Source: Bacillus sp. B1-b2 (GTDB lineage Bacteria > Bacillota > Bacilli > Bacillales > Cytobacillaceae). From it: 43,891 nucleotides of DNA. The position numbers were made by a program, and so were the translations under genes. Where the stretch lies: the NCBI RefSeq assembly GCF_009183415.1, contig NZ_WEHU01000034.1, positions 1 to 43,891 of the forward strand. The letters run 5' to 3'. Shown here in pieces: positions 27,576-35,170 of this stretch. Positions within the stretch are counted from its first letter, which is position 1. Each line of letters begins with the position of its first letter. The notes under the pieces were generated by a model. It was not told the origin of the DNA, made no database searches, and was given only the letters and a program-made list of their open reading frames with translations.

Positions 27576-28058
27576 ATGGCTGAACAAAAGAAAAAAACGA
27601 CGATTATATTATTTAGTGGAGACTATGATAAAGCAATGGCCGCTTATATCATTGCAAACGGAGCTGCAGCCTATGATCATGAGGTTACGATTTTCCATAC
27701 ATTCTGGGGATTAAATGCTTTAAGAAAGGAAGAGCCATTGACCTTAAACAAGGGATTCCTTGAAAAGATGTTTGCGAAAATGATGCCTAGAGGTGCCGAT
27801 AAAATGGGTCTATCCAAAATGAACTTAGCCGGAATGGGTCCTAAAATGATCAAGCAAGTAATTAAAAAGCATAATGCAATGACACTTCCTCAATTAATAG
27901 AGATGGCGCAAGAACAAGAAGTTAAACTCATTGCATGTACGATGACAATGGATTTATTGGGCTTACAGCAAGAGGAACTATTAGACGGAATTGAATATGC
28001 CGGCGTAGCTGCCTATTTAGCGGATGCACAAGAGGGAAACGTAAACTTATTCATATAA
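27576..28058 (+). CDS. yrkE: DsrE-family sulfur carrier YrkE
   Basis: This 160-residue protein of the DsrE/DsrF-like family (DrsE_2) resembles B. subtilis YrkE. It has an N-terminal beta-alpha fold (TTIILFSGDYDKAMAAYIIA), a methionine- and lysine-rich insertion (about 65-95), and a conserved Cys near residue 121 in LIACTMTMDLLG that can carry a persulfide. Such proteins hand sulfane sulfur between rhodaneses and TusA. AAGGAGG precedes the ATG. It is the first gene of a run of sulfur genes reading the same way, from 27576 to 32315. Confidence 0.9.
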   Translation: MAEQKKKTTIILFSGDYDKAMAAYIIANGAAAYDHEVTIFHTFWGLNALRKEEPLTLNKGFLEKMFAKMMPRGADKMGLSKMNLAGMGPKMIKQVIKKHNAMTLPQLIEMAQEQEVKLIACTMTMDLLGLQQEELLDGIEYAGVAAYLADAQEGNVNLFI

Positions 28059-28107
28059 GAATAAACTAAAGATTAGACAAATAAAGAGTAAGGGGTTTAG
28101 GCATAAT

Positions 28108-28482
28108 ATGGTGGATACTTTACTAAATGTCCTAATAATCGGCACTATAGCTTGGTTCGTTTATCAGCGTTTTGTGCCAGCCAGAGGGATTAAAAACATT
28201 ACTACTTCTGAGCTGAAATTTGAATTAAATAGCAAGGACAAGAAGAAGCAGTTTATTGATGTACGAACCCCTAGCGAGTTCAAGGTGAATCATATTAACG
28301 GGTTTAAAAACATTCCATTATTCGAACTTCATAAAAGGGCGAATGAACTTTCAAAAGACAAAGAGGTATTTGTGATCTGTCAAAGTGGAATGAGAAGCAG
28401 CAAGGCCAGTAAGCTTTTGAAGAAACTCGGATTTAAAAGTATAACCAATGTAAAAGGCGGTATAGGCGCTTGGCGTTTATAA
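28108..28482 (+). CDS. Membrane-anchored rhodanese
   Basis: This 124-residue sulfurtransferase has one N-terminal membrane helix (LLNVLIIGTIAWFVYQRFV) and a single rhodanese domain. The active site is VICQSGMRSSKA, with the catalytic Cys near residue 91. FIDVRTPSEFKVNHI and the closing GGIGAWRL are standard rhodanese features. It would transfer persulfide sulfur at the inner face of the membrane. AAGGGG lies upstream of the ATG. It is followed within 16 bases by a second rhodanese. Confidence 0.88.
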   Translation: MVDTLLNVLIIGTIAWFVYQRFVPARGIKNITTSELKFELNSKDKKKQFIDVRTPSEFKVNHINGFKNIPLFELHKRANELSKDKEVFVICQSGMRSSKASKLLKKLGFKSITNVKGGIGAWRL

Positions 28483-28498
28483 AAAGGAGTTGCTAACC

Positions 28499-28795
28499 AT
28501 GAAAGAAATTTTGCCAACAGAAGTGGAAACATTGGTAAAGGAAAAGTCACCCATTAATATTATAGATGTGCGTGAGGTAGACGAGGTGAAAACTGCAAAG
28601 ATACCAACTGCGATTCATATTCCATTAGGATTATTAGAATTTCGCTTGCAGGATTTAGATAAAACAAAAGAGTACATTACGGTATGCCGTTCCGGTGGAA
28701 GAAGTTCAAAGGCTGCAAAACTTCTTGAAGATCGTGGGTTTAAAGTAATTAATATGACCGGCGGAATGCTTGAGTATAAAGGTCCAACTGAATAA
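28499..28795 (+). CDS. Single-domain rhodanese
   Basis: This 98-residue soluble sulfurtransferase has the active-site loop VCRSGGRSSKAA, with the catalytic Cys near residue 64, NIIDVREVDEV in the first half and a closing GGMLEYKG. The start is the ATG at 28499, which follows AAAGGAG by nine bases. A TTG three codons earlier overlaps that spacing and is less likely. It accepts or donates sulfane sulfur within the CstR-controlled operon. Confidence 0.9.
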   Translation: MKEILPTEVETLVKEKSPINIIDVREVDEVKTAKIPTAIHIPLGLLEFRLQDLDKTKEYITVCRSGGRSSKAAKLLEDRGFKVINMTGGMLEYKGPTE

Positions 28796-28811
28796 TTTTT
28801 TATATCAAGAA

Positions 28812-28827
28812 ATACCCCATATGGTAT
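28812..28827. promoter_or_regulatory. CstR operator upstream of yrkF
   Basis: ATACCCC-AT-ATGGTAT fits the CstR palindrome, 20 bases before the yrkF start. No strong -35 element is evident, so it could be an internal control point. Confidence 0.55.
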
Positions 28828-28847
28828 GAAAACAAGGAGGAAATAAA

Positions 28848-29423
28848 ATGATTCAAACCAATTCCGTATTAGATGCAAAAGGTTTAGCTTGTCCAATGCC
28901 AATTGTTAAAACAAAGAAGGCAATGAACGTCTTAGAACCGGGCGAAGTAATGGAAGTGCAAGCAACTGATATAGGATCTACTGCTGATATGAAAGCATGG
29001 GCGGAAAGTACGGGTCATCAATATTTGGGTACAATCGAAGAAGGGGCAGTACTAAAGCATTATCTTCGCAAAGCTAGTGGAGAAGAAAAAGCAGAAAAGA
29101 AGCATCCGAATGTCATTGCCAATGAAGAATTACAACAAAAAATCAAAGAAAATCAAAATTTGCTTGTACTAGATGTGCGAGAATCTGCAGAATATGCTTT
29201 TAACCACATTCCAAATGCTAAGTCCCTTCCTCTTGGAGAATTAGATGAACGTTTAAGAGAATTAGATAAAGAGACTGAGATTTTTGTAGTTTGCCGTACT
29301 GGTAGCCGAAGTGATTTAGCCGCACAAAAACTAACAGCTGCAGGTTTTAAACAGGTGATTAATGTTGTGCCGGGGATGAGTGAATGGAATGGAGTTACAG
29401 AAAAGTCAGTAGAGCAAAAATAA
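28848..29423 (+). CDS. yrkF: TusA-rhodanese fusion YrkF
   Basis: This 191-residue protein has an N-terminal TusA/SirA-like sulfur carrier domain ([19 protein letters not shown], with the carrier Cys at about residue 15) joined through a charged linker to a C-terminal rhodanese (LLVLDVRESAEYAFNHIP, active site VVCRTGSRSD). The fusion passes persulfide sulfur between the two domains, as shown for related YrkF-type proteins. AAGGAGG precedes the ATG. The second TusA-only gene (yrkI) lies downstream. Confidence 0.93.
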   Translation: MIQTNSVLDAKGLACPMPIVKTKKAMNVLEPGEVMEVQATDIGSTADMKAWAESTGHQYLGTIEEGAVLKHYLRKASGEEKAEKKHPNVIANEELQQKIKENQNLLVLDVRESAEYAFNHIPNAKSLPLGELDERLRELDKETEIFVVCRTGSRSDLAAQKLTAAGFKQVINVVPGMSEWNGVTEKSVEQK

Positions 29424-29456
29424 ATACAAATATTTTAGAACGGATGGTTATAAAAA

Positions 29457-29561
29457 ATGAATAAGAAACTTGTTAATACTGAAAATAACGGCGGATGTAA
29501 ATGTTCATGTTGCCATCCTAGAAAAAAAGAAAATGAATCTAAGAACTTTGCAAATTTGTAG
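29457..29561 (+). CDS. Small cysteine-rich peptide
   Basis: This 34-residue open frame starts at ATG 29457 and stops at TAG 29559-29561. The middle holds GGCKCSCCHPRKK, four cysteines and a histidine within eight residues; the rest is polar and lysine-rich. GGATGG lies upstream at an acceptable distance. It sits between yrkF and the second DsrE gene in an operon about reactive sulfur, next to metal-resistance genes. It might bind metal or persulfide, but no family was recognised and translation is unproven. Confidence 0.5.
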   Translation: MNKKLVNTENNGGCKCSCCHPRKKENESKNFANL

Positions 29562-29629
29562 ATGTCCATTTTTAAATGATTAATAATTAGGGCAAATAAC
29601 GAAACTGATACAAGTGGAGGACAATGAAC

Positions 29630-30022
29630 ATGACTAGAGTAGCTATTATCGCTAGTAACGGTGGATTATTTGAAGCGTATAAAGTATTTAACATTGCAAC
29701 GGCAGCAGCTGCAACTGATCAGGAGGTAGCCATTTTCTTCACATTTGAAGGATTAAACTTGATTCATAAAGAAGCGAATAAACAACTTCCGATGCCGGAA
29801 GGTAAGGAGCATTTTGCTGAAGGATTTACAAAGGCAAATGTACCTTCTATTCCAGAGTTACTTTCAATGGCACAGGAAATGGGAGTCAAGTTTATCGGAT
29901 GTCAAATGACAATGGATGTTATGGGTTTAGAAAAAGAAGCTTTTGTAGATGGAATTGAAGTTGGTGGAGCTGTAACATTCTTAGAATTCGCAAAAGACGC
30001 TCACGTGACATTAACATTTTAA
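29630..30022 (+). CDS. Second DsrE-family sulfur carrier
   Basis: This protein of about 130 residues belongs to the same DrsE_2 family as YrkE but lacks its Met/Lys-rich insertion. The conserved cysteine is in FIGCQMTMDVMG near residue 91. Two ATG codons compete. The one at 29630 lies nine bases behind GGAGG and is preferred over 29624, which is only three bases from it. It is encoded just before the intact persulfide dioxygenase and probably exchanges sulfur with it or with the TusA proteins. Confidence 0.88.
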   Translation: MTRVAIIASNGGLFEAYKVFNIATAAAATDQEVAIFFTFEGLNLIHKEANKQLPMPEGKEHFAEGFTKANVPSIPELLSMAQEMGVKFIGCQMTMDVMGLEKEAFVDGIEVGGAVTFLEFAKDAHVTLTF

Positions 30023-30049
30023 ATCTTTTAAAAAATTTTAGCTGATAAA

Positions 30050-30065
30050 ATACTATAGGGGGTAT
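30050..30065. promoter_or_regulatory. CstR-like site overlapping the yrkH ribosome-binding site
   Basis: ATAC-TATAGGGG-GTAT resembles the inverted CstR motif and contains the GGGGG that serves as ribosome-binding site of yrkH, seven bases before its ATG. The match is imperfect and may be chance. Confidence 0.3.
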
Positions 30066-30069
30066 AAAA

Positions 30070-31197
30070 ATGTTGGTTAAGCAAATGACAGCTAAAGAAG
30101 TTGCAAAGAAAGTTATAAATAAAGAAGAATTATATATTCTCGATGTCCGTAATCAAAGTGATTTTAATGATTGGAAAATTGAAGGTGTAAAATTCGAATT
30201 CTTGAACATCCCTTATTTCGACCTACTTGATGGGGTAGAAGAAATAATAGATAAAATTCCAACTAATAAAGATGTTTTAGTCGTGTGTGCGAAGGAAGGC
30301 TCATCCATCATGGTCGCTGAAATGTTATCAGATGCTGGCATTGCGGTTTCTTACCTAAAGGGCGGGATGAAATCATGGAGTGAACATTTGGAGCCAGTAA
30401 AAGTAGGGGATTTAAATGATGGCGGTGAAATATATCAGTTCCTACGCCTTGGTAAAGGCTGCTTGTCTTATATGGTAGCTTCTAATGGTGAGGCAGCCAT
30501 TATTGATTCAACACGAATGACTGACGTTTATTTAGACTTTGCAGAAAGCATCGGCGCAAAAATCACGCATGTATTTGATACGCATTTACACGCTGATCAC
30601 ATCTCTGGCGGAAGAACTATTACAGAAAAAACGAATGCAACATACTGGTTACCTCCAAAAGATGCAGCGGACGTTACCTTTGCATACAAGCCATTGGAGG
30701 GTGGTAACGTTGTGACTGTCGGTAATACAACCATTACCATTCAGGCTCTTTATTCTCCGGGTCACACAATTGGATCCACTTCATTTGTAGTCGATGAAAA
30801 GTACTTACTTTCTGGAGATATCCTATTCATTGATTCAATTGGCAGACCAGATTTAGCAGGATTGGCAGAGGACTGGGTTGGAGACTTGAGAGAGACTCTA
30901 TATAACCGTTACAGAGACTTATCAGAAGAGTTAATCGTTCTGCCTGCTCACTTTATGATTATTGAAGAATTGAATGAGGATGGCAGTGTGGCTGGAAAGT
31001 TAGGAAAGCTTTTCTCTGAAAATCATGGATTAAATATTGCAGATGAAGCAGAGTTCAGAAAAATGGTTACAGAAAACTTACCTGCCCAGCCAAATTCCTA
31101 TCAAGAAATCCGTGAAACAAATATGGGTAAGATAGCTCCTGATAAAGAAAAACAACGTGAGATGGAAATTGGGCCAAACCGTTGTGCGGTGCGATAA
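30070..31197 (+). CDS. yrkH: Rhodanese/persulfide dioxygenase YrkH
   Basis: This intact 375-residue enzyme has an N-terminal rhodanese domain (about 1-110; VCAKEGSS with Cys73) and a metallo-beta-lactamase domain of the ETHE1/CstB type. Metal ligands are in THLHADH (His172, His174, Asp176, His177), [10 protein letters not shown] and GRPDLAG. It oxidises persulfide sulfur to sulfite or thiosulfate with oxygen, in concert with sulfurtransfer. It is the working paralogue of the interrupted gene at 25488. The ending GPNRCAVR is shared by both. It is followed by yrkI and a sulfite-exporter-like gene, as in B. subtilis. Confidence 0.93.
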   Translation: MLVKQMTAKEVAKKVINKEELYILDVRNQSDFNDWKIEGVKFEFLNIPYFDLLDGVEEIIDKIPTNKDVLVVCAKEGSSIMVAEMLSDAGIAVSYLKGGMKSWSEHLEPVKVGDLNDGGEIYQFLRLGKGCLSYMVASNGEAAIIDSTRMTDVYLDFAESIGAKITHVFDTHLHADHISGGRTITEKTNATYWLPPKDAADVTFAYKPLEGGNVVTVGNTTITIQALYSPGHTIGSTSFVVDEKYLLSGDILFIDSIGRPDLAGLAEDWVGDLRETLYNRYRDLSEELIVLPAHFMIIEELNEDGSVAGKLGKLFSENHGLNIADEAEFRKMVTENLPAQPNSYQEIRETNMGKIAPDKEKQREMEIGPNRCAVR

Positions 31198-31255
31198 AAC
31201 CTACTAATTAAAAATAATTATTGGGAAGATACTACAAATATAGGAGAGATGAAAA

Positions 31256-31483
31256 ATGAATTCAGATAAAGTGTTAGATGCAAAGGGCCTAGCTTGTCCT
31301 ATGCCGATTGTTAAGACAAAGAAAGCAATTGATGACTTGCAATCTGGTCAAGTGTTAGAAATACACGCCACAGATAAAGGTGCTAAAGCAGATTTAGCTG
31401 CTTGGTCAAATTCTGGTGGGCATGAGTTGTTAGAAACAATAGAAGAAAATGGAGTAATTAAATTCTGGATTAAAAAAGGGTAA
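31256..31483 (+). CDS. yrkI: TusA-family sulfur carrier YrkI
   Basis: This 75-residue single-domain TusA/SirA protein has the carrier cysteine in [19 protein letters not shown], near residue 15. It is very like the N-terminal domain of the yrkF fusion, consistent with duplication. It carries persulfide sulfur between rhodaneses, DsrE proteins and the dioxygenase. TAGGAGAG lies upstream of the ATG. A hairpin terminator follows within 30 bases. Confidence 0.93.
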   Translation: MNSDKVLDAKGLACPMPIVKTKKAIDDLQSGQVLEIHATDKGAKADLAAWSNSGGHELLETIEENGVIKFWIKKG

Positions 31484-31490
31484 TAAAAAT

Positions 31491-31519
31491 AGGGAACCGC
31501 GAATGGTTCCCTTTTCTTT
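31491..31519 (+). terminator. Terminator or attenuator between yrkI and yrkJ
   Basis: A perfect 8-bp stem, AGGGAACC with GGTTCCCT, is followed by TTTCTTT. It ends just before the AAGGAGG of yrkJ, so it may reduce rather than stop transcription into yrkJ. Confidence 0.65.
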
Positions 31520-31538
31520 CTCTAAGGAGGCACTACAC

Positions 31539-32315
31539 ATGGACATTGCGTTTATCATTACCATTTTCTTAATTGGATTCATAGGCTCATACATCTCAGG
31601 GATGTTGGGAATAGGTGGCTCGATAATTAAATATCCAATGCTTTTATACATTCCGCCCTTATTTGGAATAGCTACTTTTAGCGCTCATGAAGTTTCAGGA
31701 ATAAGTGCAGTCCAAGTCTTTTTCGCTACAATTGGGGGAGTTTGGGCATATCGGAAAGGCGGATATTTGAATAAAACCCTAATTGGCTATATGGGTGCCA
31801 GTATTTTATTAGGCAGTTTCATCGGTGGTTTCGGTTCAAAGGTGATGACAGAGGACGGAATCAATATAGTCTATGGGGTATTGGCCTTACTAGCAGCTGT
31901 CATGATGTTTTTACCGAAAAAAGGAGTCGATGATATTCCTCTAGATCAAGTAAAGTTTAACAAGTGGCTATCAGCATCGATAGCGTTAATTGTCGGTGTA
32001 GGATCTGGTATTGTTGGGGCGGCCGGTGCATTCTTACTGGTACCGATTATGCTAGTGGTTTTAAAAATTCCAACAAGGATGACGATTGCTTCCTCATTAG
32101 CGATTACCTTTATTTCATCCATAGGTGCAACAGTTGGGAAAATTACAACGGGGCAAGTTGATTATTATCCTGCTTTAATAATGGTTATTGCTAGTTTGAT
32201 TGCTTCACCTCTTGGTGCAATGACAGGGAAAAAGATGAATACAAAAATTCTTCAAATCATATTATCCGTATTAATTACGGCTACAGCAGTGAAAATTTGG
32301 TTTGATATTCTTTGA
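31539..32315 (+). CDS. yrkJ: TauE/SafE-family sulfite exporter YrkJ
   Basis: This 258-residue membrane protein of the TauE/SafE family (about eight helices) includes the glycine-rich signatures [17 protein letters not shown] near the N terminus and [19 protein letters not shown] in the second half. Family members export sulfite or organosulfur acids, which fits removal of sulfite made by YrkH. The start is the ATG at 31539, eight bases after AAGGAGG. The upstream in-frame codon at 31503 lies within the terminator hairpin and is rejected. Confidence 0.92.
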   Translation: MDIAFIITIFLIGFIGSYISGMLGIGGSIIKYPMLLYIPPLFGIATFSAHEVSGISAVQVFFATIGGVWAYRKGGYLNKTLIGYMGASILLGSFIGGFGSKVMTEDGINIVYGVLALLAAVMMFLPKKGVDDIPLDQVKFNKWLSASIALIVGVGSGIVGAAGAFLLVPIMLVVLKIPTRMTIASSLAITFISSIGATVGKITTGQVDYYPALIMVIASLIASPLGAMTGKKMNTKILQIILSVLITATAVKIWFDIL

Positions 32316-32402
32316 TCCGAATAGTGATTTAAATCGGAACGTACTTTAAAGCAAAGAAATATTAAACTAGTGGAAAAATACCTTTATAAGTTAATCTATC
32401 AA

Positions 32403-32430
32403 AAAAAGCATCAGATTACTGATGCTTTCT
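32403..32430. terminator. Bidirectional terminator between yrkJ and the lipoprotein gene
   Basis: AAAGCATCAG-ATTA-CTGATGCTTT is a perfect stem with A and T runs on its two sides. It serves both convergent genes. Confidence 0.75.
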
Positions 32431-32433
32431 TCA

Positions 32434-32916
32434 TTAGCCTTTTGGCATGGGTGTGGGTGTGGAAGGACTTCCAGTTTCTTTATATTCTTTATCAATATTA
32501 TCCCTAATTTCCTTTAATGGTGTCCCTTTTTCGAACTCTGATTTAGCCTCACGGGCTATGTCTACACAGACTTGTCAGCCAAAGCCCATTGTGTCCAAGG
32601 TCACCATTTTGTTGTCTACCTTTTCAACAAAGCAGTTTGTATTGCTTGTATGGCCATCTTCTTCATAACAACCGCAATAACATGGCATATAATTTAGTAC
32701 ATCTGGATGCTCAACAGCAAATTGATACGCCTCTAATATGTCTGGATTGTCACTGACAGAAGTGACGGCAGACCAATCATTACTCCCAACTTTATATTGT
32801 AGAGTCGGGGGCTTCTCTGTGCGTTCATCGGCAGATTTATTTTCTTCACCTTTTTCAGAGGCACAGCCTATTAAGAGTATAGCTGAAGTAAGAAGGGGAA
32901 AGATTACCTTTTTCAA
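32434..32916 (-). pseudogene. PCYCGC-type lipoprotein, interrupted by TGA at a CxxC cysteine
   Basis: The frame encodes a signal peptide with lipobox LLIGC (lipidated Cys18), a linker, and the family motif PCYCGC (Cys79, 81, 83) with HTSNTNCF. It then meets TGA at 32575-32577. The same frame continues QVCVDIAREAKSEFEKG and ends at TAA 32434-32436, giving 160 codons including the TGA. In this lipoprotein family a CxxC followed by VDI is expected here, so TGA stands where the first Cys should be. Either the protein is truncated at 113 residues or UGA is read through. It would be anchored outside the membrane; its role is unknown, perhaps metal or thiol binding. It lies beside ccdA and resA. The start ATG is at 32916. 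Confidence 0.75.
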
Positions 32917-33086
32917 TGTTTTTTTCCTCTTTCTATTAAATTATATTTCGAATTAAACTTATAGAATTGAATTTAATGATAACTGAAAAGAATCTTGCTA
33001 ATCATTAATTTATACATTCTTTCTCATTTTTCGGTAATAATGTATTCAGACAGCCACTTTAGCTTGTCGAACTACATTTTGTTCAT

Positions 33087-33812
33087 TTAAAAACCGGTAA
33101 ATCCTCCGAAAAAATTGTTTGTCAAAAAAGAGATGATCTTTGTTAACCAGTTGAAATATAAAAATATGCCCATGAAAAGCATTATGAACCCGCCAATTTT
33201 CATCATGATCTGGGTGTGTCTTTTAATGAATGTGAGTTTATCAATGAACAAGGACATGATTACAAAGGGGACTGCGAAGCCCAAACAATAAAAGGACATA
33301 TAAATTAATCCTTGGCCGGGATTAGAAATGCTAAGGGCTATTACACCAGCAAGTATTGGACCAGTACAAGGTGTCCACCCAGCGGCAAACCCCATACCTA
33401 TTAGGATTGATCCAAAATACCCTGCAGGCCGGTTCTTAAATTGAAACTTTTTCTCTCCAAGAAGAAAGTCTACTTTTATTAAGCCAGTCATAATTAACCC
33501 AAAGAAGAAGATAATAATAGCTCCTATTTGCCTTAATAATTCTTTATTTTCTATGAAGAATGTCCCTACCAACGAGCTAGACCATCCCAATGCCATGAAA
33601 ATGATTGAAAATCCTAGAAGAAACAATAGGGTATGTAACATTGCCGTCCTTTTAAATATCGATCTTTCCTTTTTTAAATCGTTGAGGGAAATACCCGTAA
33701 TATATGAAAGAAAGGCTGGGTATAACGGTAAAGAACAAGGAGATAAAAATGACAATAATCCTGCAAAAAATGCTAAAGCAATATTTAACTCTTCCATTAA
33801 GCTTTTCCCCAT
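33087..33812 (-). CDS. ccdA: Thiol-disulfide transporter CcdA
   Basis: This protein of 241 residues or fewer has six membrane helices and carries reducing equivalents from cytoplasmic thioredoxin to extracytoplasmic thioredoxin-like proteins such as ResA. The two redox cysteines are in FLSPCSLPLYPAFLSY (near 27) and GWTPCTGPILAGV (near 165). The ATG at 33812 has a poor, close AGGA. An ATG five codons later (33797) lies nine bases behind GGGG and is an equally good start. It follows resA by about 30 bases in one operon. Together with resB and resC on the other side of the sulfur genes, this completes a cytochrome c maturation set. Confidence 0.9.
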   Translation of the reverse strand: MGKSLMEELNIALAFFAGLLSFLSPCSLPLYPAFLSYITGISLNDLKKERSIFKRTAMLHTLLFLLGFSIIFMALGWSSSLVGTFFIENKELLRQIGAIIIFFFGLIMTGLIKVDFLLGEKKFQFKNRPAGYFGSILIGMGFAAGWTPCTGPILAGVIALSISNPGQGLIYMSFYCLGFAVPFVIMSLFIDKLTFIKRHTQIMMKIGGFIMLFMGIFLYFNWLTKIISFLTNNFFGGFTGF

Positions 33813-33844
33813 CCTGTCCTGTGTTTTGAGTACATCTTCCCGTT

Positions 33845-34369
33845 TTACTTAGGAACTATGGAATTTAAATGTTCCCTTACGTCACCTTGAGTCATCGCGC
33901 CAGTAATAACCTTTTGTATCTTCCCTTTTTCATCGATTAAATACGTTGTAGGGATAGGTCCTATTTTATAAACATCTGTTACTTGGCTTTTACGATCCAT
34001 TAAAATGGGAAAGGTTAAATTGTGCCTTTCAACAAAACTAGAAACAACAAGGTTGCTTTCTGATATGTTTACGGCTAAAATCTCAATATTTTTATCTTTG
34101 AAATTTTGATATTCGGTCTCCATATAAGGCATTTCTTTCTCACATGGCTTGCACCATGTACCCCAGAAGTTTAAGAAAACTCCTTTTCCTTTCAAGTCTG
34201 AAAGCTTCATTTCTTTGCCATCTAAAGTTTCTAGAACAAAATCGGGAGCTGAAGACCCAACTTTGATTGTTGTGTTATCCTTCGTAAAATTAGCATACAA
34301 AGTATACCCAACGGCTGCTAAAAGCAGTAAAAGGATTCCAGTGCGTAAAACCAACCTTTTTCTCTTCAA
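33845..34369 (-). CDS. resA: Extracytoplasmic thiol-disulfide oxidoreductase ResA
   Basis: This 174-residue membrane-anchored thioredoxin-like protein has an N-terminal helix (about 9-25), then the thioredoxin fold with active site WCKPC (in FLNFWGTWCKPCEKE) and the cis-proline loop IGPIPTTYLID. ResA reduces the CxxCH cysteines of apocytochrome c before haem attachment. The sequence is close to B. subtilis ResA, which has WCEPC. The start is a TTG behind AGGGTGAG. The promoter is at 34418-34446 with CadC-type sites over it. ccdA follows at once. Confidence 0.93.
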   Translation of the reverse strand: MKRKRLVLRTGILLLLLAAVGYTLYANFTKDNTTIKVGSSAPDFVLETLDGKEMKLSDLKGKGVFLNFWGTWCKPCEKEMPYMETEYQNFKDKNIEILAVNISESNLVVSSFVERHNLTFPILMDRKSQVTDVYKIGPIPTTYLIDEKGKIQKVITGAMTQGDVREHLNSIVPK

Positions 34370-34383
34370 ATTATCTCACCCTT

Positions 34384-34460
34384 ATTCAAATATATATTAG
34401 ATTAACAGTTCAATTATAGTATAGGTGATGTATTATCTATATTCAAATAATATTGACAGA
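34384..34460 (-). promoter_or_regulatory. resA promoter with two CadC-like sites
   Basis: On the minus strand TTGAAT (34441-34446), a 17-base spacer and TATACT (34418-34423) form a promoter. ATTCAAATAATATTGA (34441-34456) covers the -35, and ATTCAAATATATATTAGA (34384-34401) lies downstream of the start, the same two-site layout as at resB and cadC. Confidence 0.55.
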
Positions 34461-34637
34461 TTTTGTCGTATCTTATGATGATTGTAGGATTAAACCAATC
34501 TTGTTGTCGTAGTATCTAATACCAAATACAATCGTAACATTTATTGATGTTATCAAGATTTACATATGTTCCTTTATGCGTATTCGTACCTTGTGTTTCC
34601 TTCTCAGAATGAGGTAAAGTTTTCAGCTAGTCAATAT

Positions 34638-34659
34638 ATTCAAACAATCATTTGACTAT
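34638..34659. promoter_or_regulatory. CadC-type operator, distal copy 1
   Basis: ATTCAAACAATCATTTGA, an inverted repeat with TCAAA and TTTGA arms. It is identical over 18 bases to the copy at 34684. Confidence 0.6.
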
Positions 34660-34683
34660 TTATTTTAGTTAGGTATATACTTT

Positions 34684-34705
34684 ATTCAAACAATCATTTG
34701 AATAT
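34684..34705. promoter_or_regulatory. CadC-type operator, distal copy 2
   Basis: ATTCAAACAATCATTTGAAT, 46 bases from the preceding copy and identical to it in its first 18 bases. Confidence 0.6.
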
Positions 34706-34718
34706 TTTTTTGATATTC

Positions 34719-34786
34719 ATTCAAATATTTGTTTGACTATCTTCGTTTAAGGAAATATAATATTATTCAAATGAATGTTTGATTGA
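34719..34786 (+). promoter_or_regulatory. cadC promoter with two operators
   Basis: TTGACT (34733-34738), a 17-base spacer and a perfect TATAAT (34756-34761). One operator (ATTCAAATATTTGTTTGA, 34719-34736) covers the -35. A second (ATTCAAATGAATGTTTGA, 34765-34782) covers the start point. This resembles the autoregulated cad promoters of Gram-positive plasmids. Confidence 0.75.
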
Positions 34787-34804
34787 TTAAAAGGGGTGGA
34801 ATAA

Positions 34805-35170
34805 GTGAAAAAAGATGCATGTGAAATAACGTGTATTGACGAAGAGAAGGTTTCAAGAGTTAAAGGCGAATTGTTAATGCACAATACTTTAGATGTGGCT
34901 CAAATATTTAAAGCATTATCAGATGATACAAGGATTAAAATTGCCTATGCTCTATCCTTGGAAGAGGAATTGTGTGTCTGTGATGTAGCGAATATTGTTG
35001 GTGCTACGACTGCCGCAACGTCTCATCACTTGAGGCTGCTCAATAACCTTGGATTAGCTAAGTATCGCAAGAAAGGGAAATTGGTTTATTACGCCTTGGA
35101 TGACGATCATGTAAGGCAACTGATAAAAATGGCTTTTGCACATCAAAAGGAGGTTGTTAAAGTTGGGTGA
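34805..35170 (+). CDS. cadC: ArsR-family metal sensor CadC (copy 1)
   Basis: This 121-residue winged-helix repressor keeps cad genes off until Cd, Pb or Zn binds. The four sensing cysteines are present: Cys6 and Cys10 in the N-terminal arm (ACEITC) and Cys57 and Cys59 in the ELCVCD helix. The DNA-recognition helix is [17 protein letters not shown]. The start is a GTG behind AAGGGGTGG. The gene overlaps cadA by eight bases, so the two are translationally coupled. It probably acts on the ATTCAAA-type operators here and at resA and resB. Confidence 0.94.
   Translation: MKKDACEITCIDEEKVSRVKGELLMHNTLDVAQIFKALSDDTRIKIAYALSLEEELCVCDVANIVGATTAATSHHLRLLNNLGLAKYRKKGKLVYYALDDDHVRQLIKMAFAHQKEVVKVG

Larger units (their letters stand above)
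34370..34804. other. Divergent resA/cadC control region packed with operators
   Basis: A stretch of 435 bases without a gene. It holds promoters facing both ways and at least six copies of an ATTCAAA...TTTGA-type element. A gap without such sites spans about 34461-34637. Confidence 0.65.
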
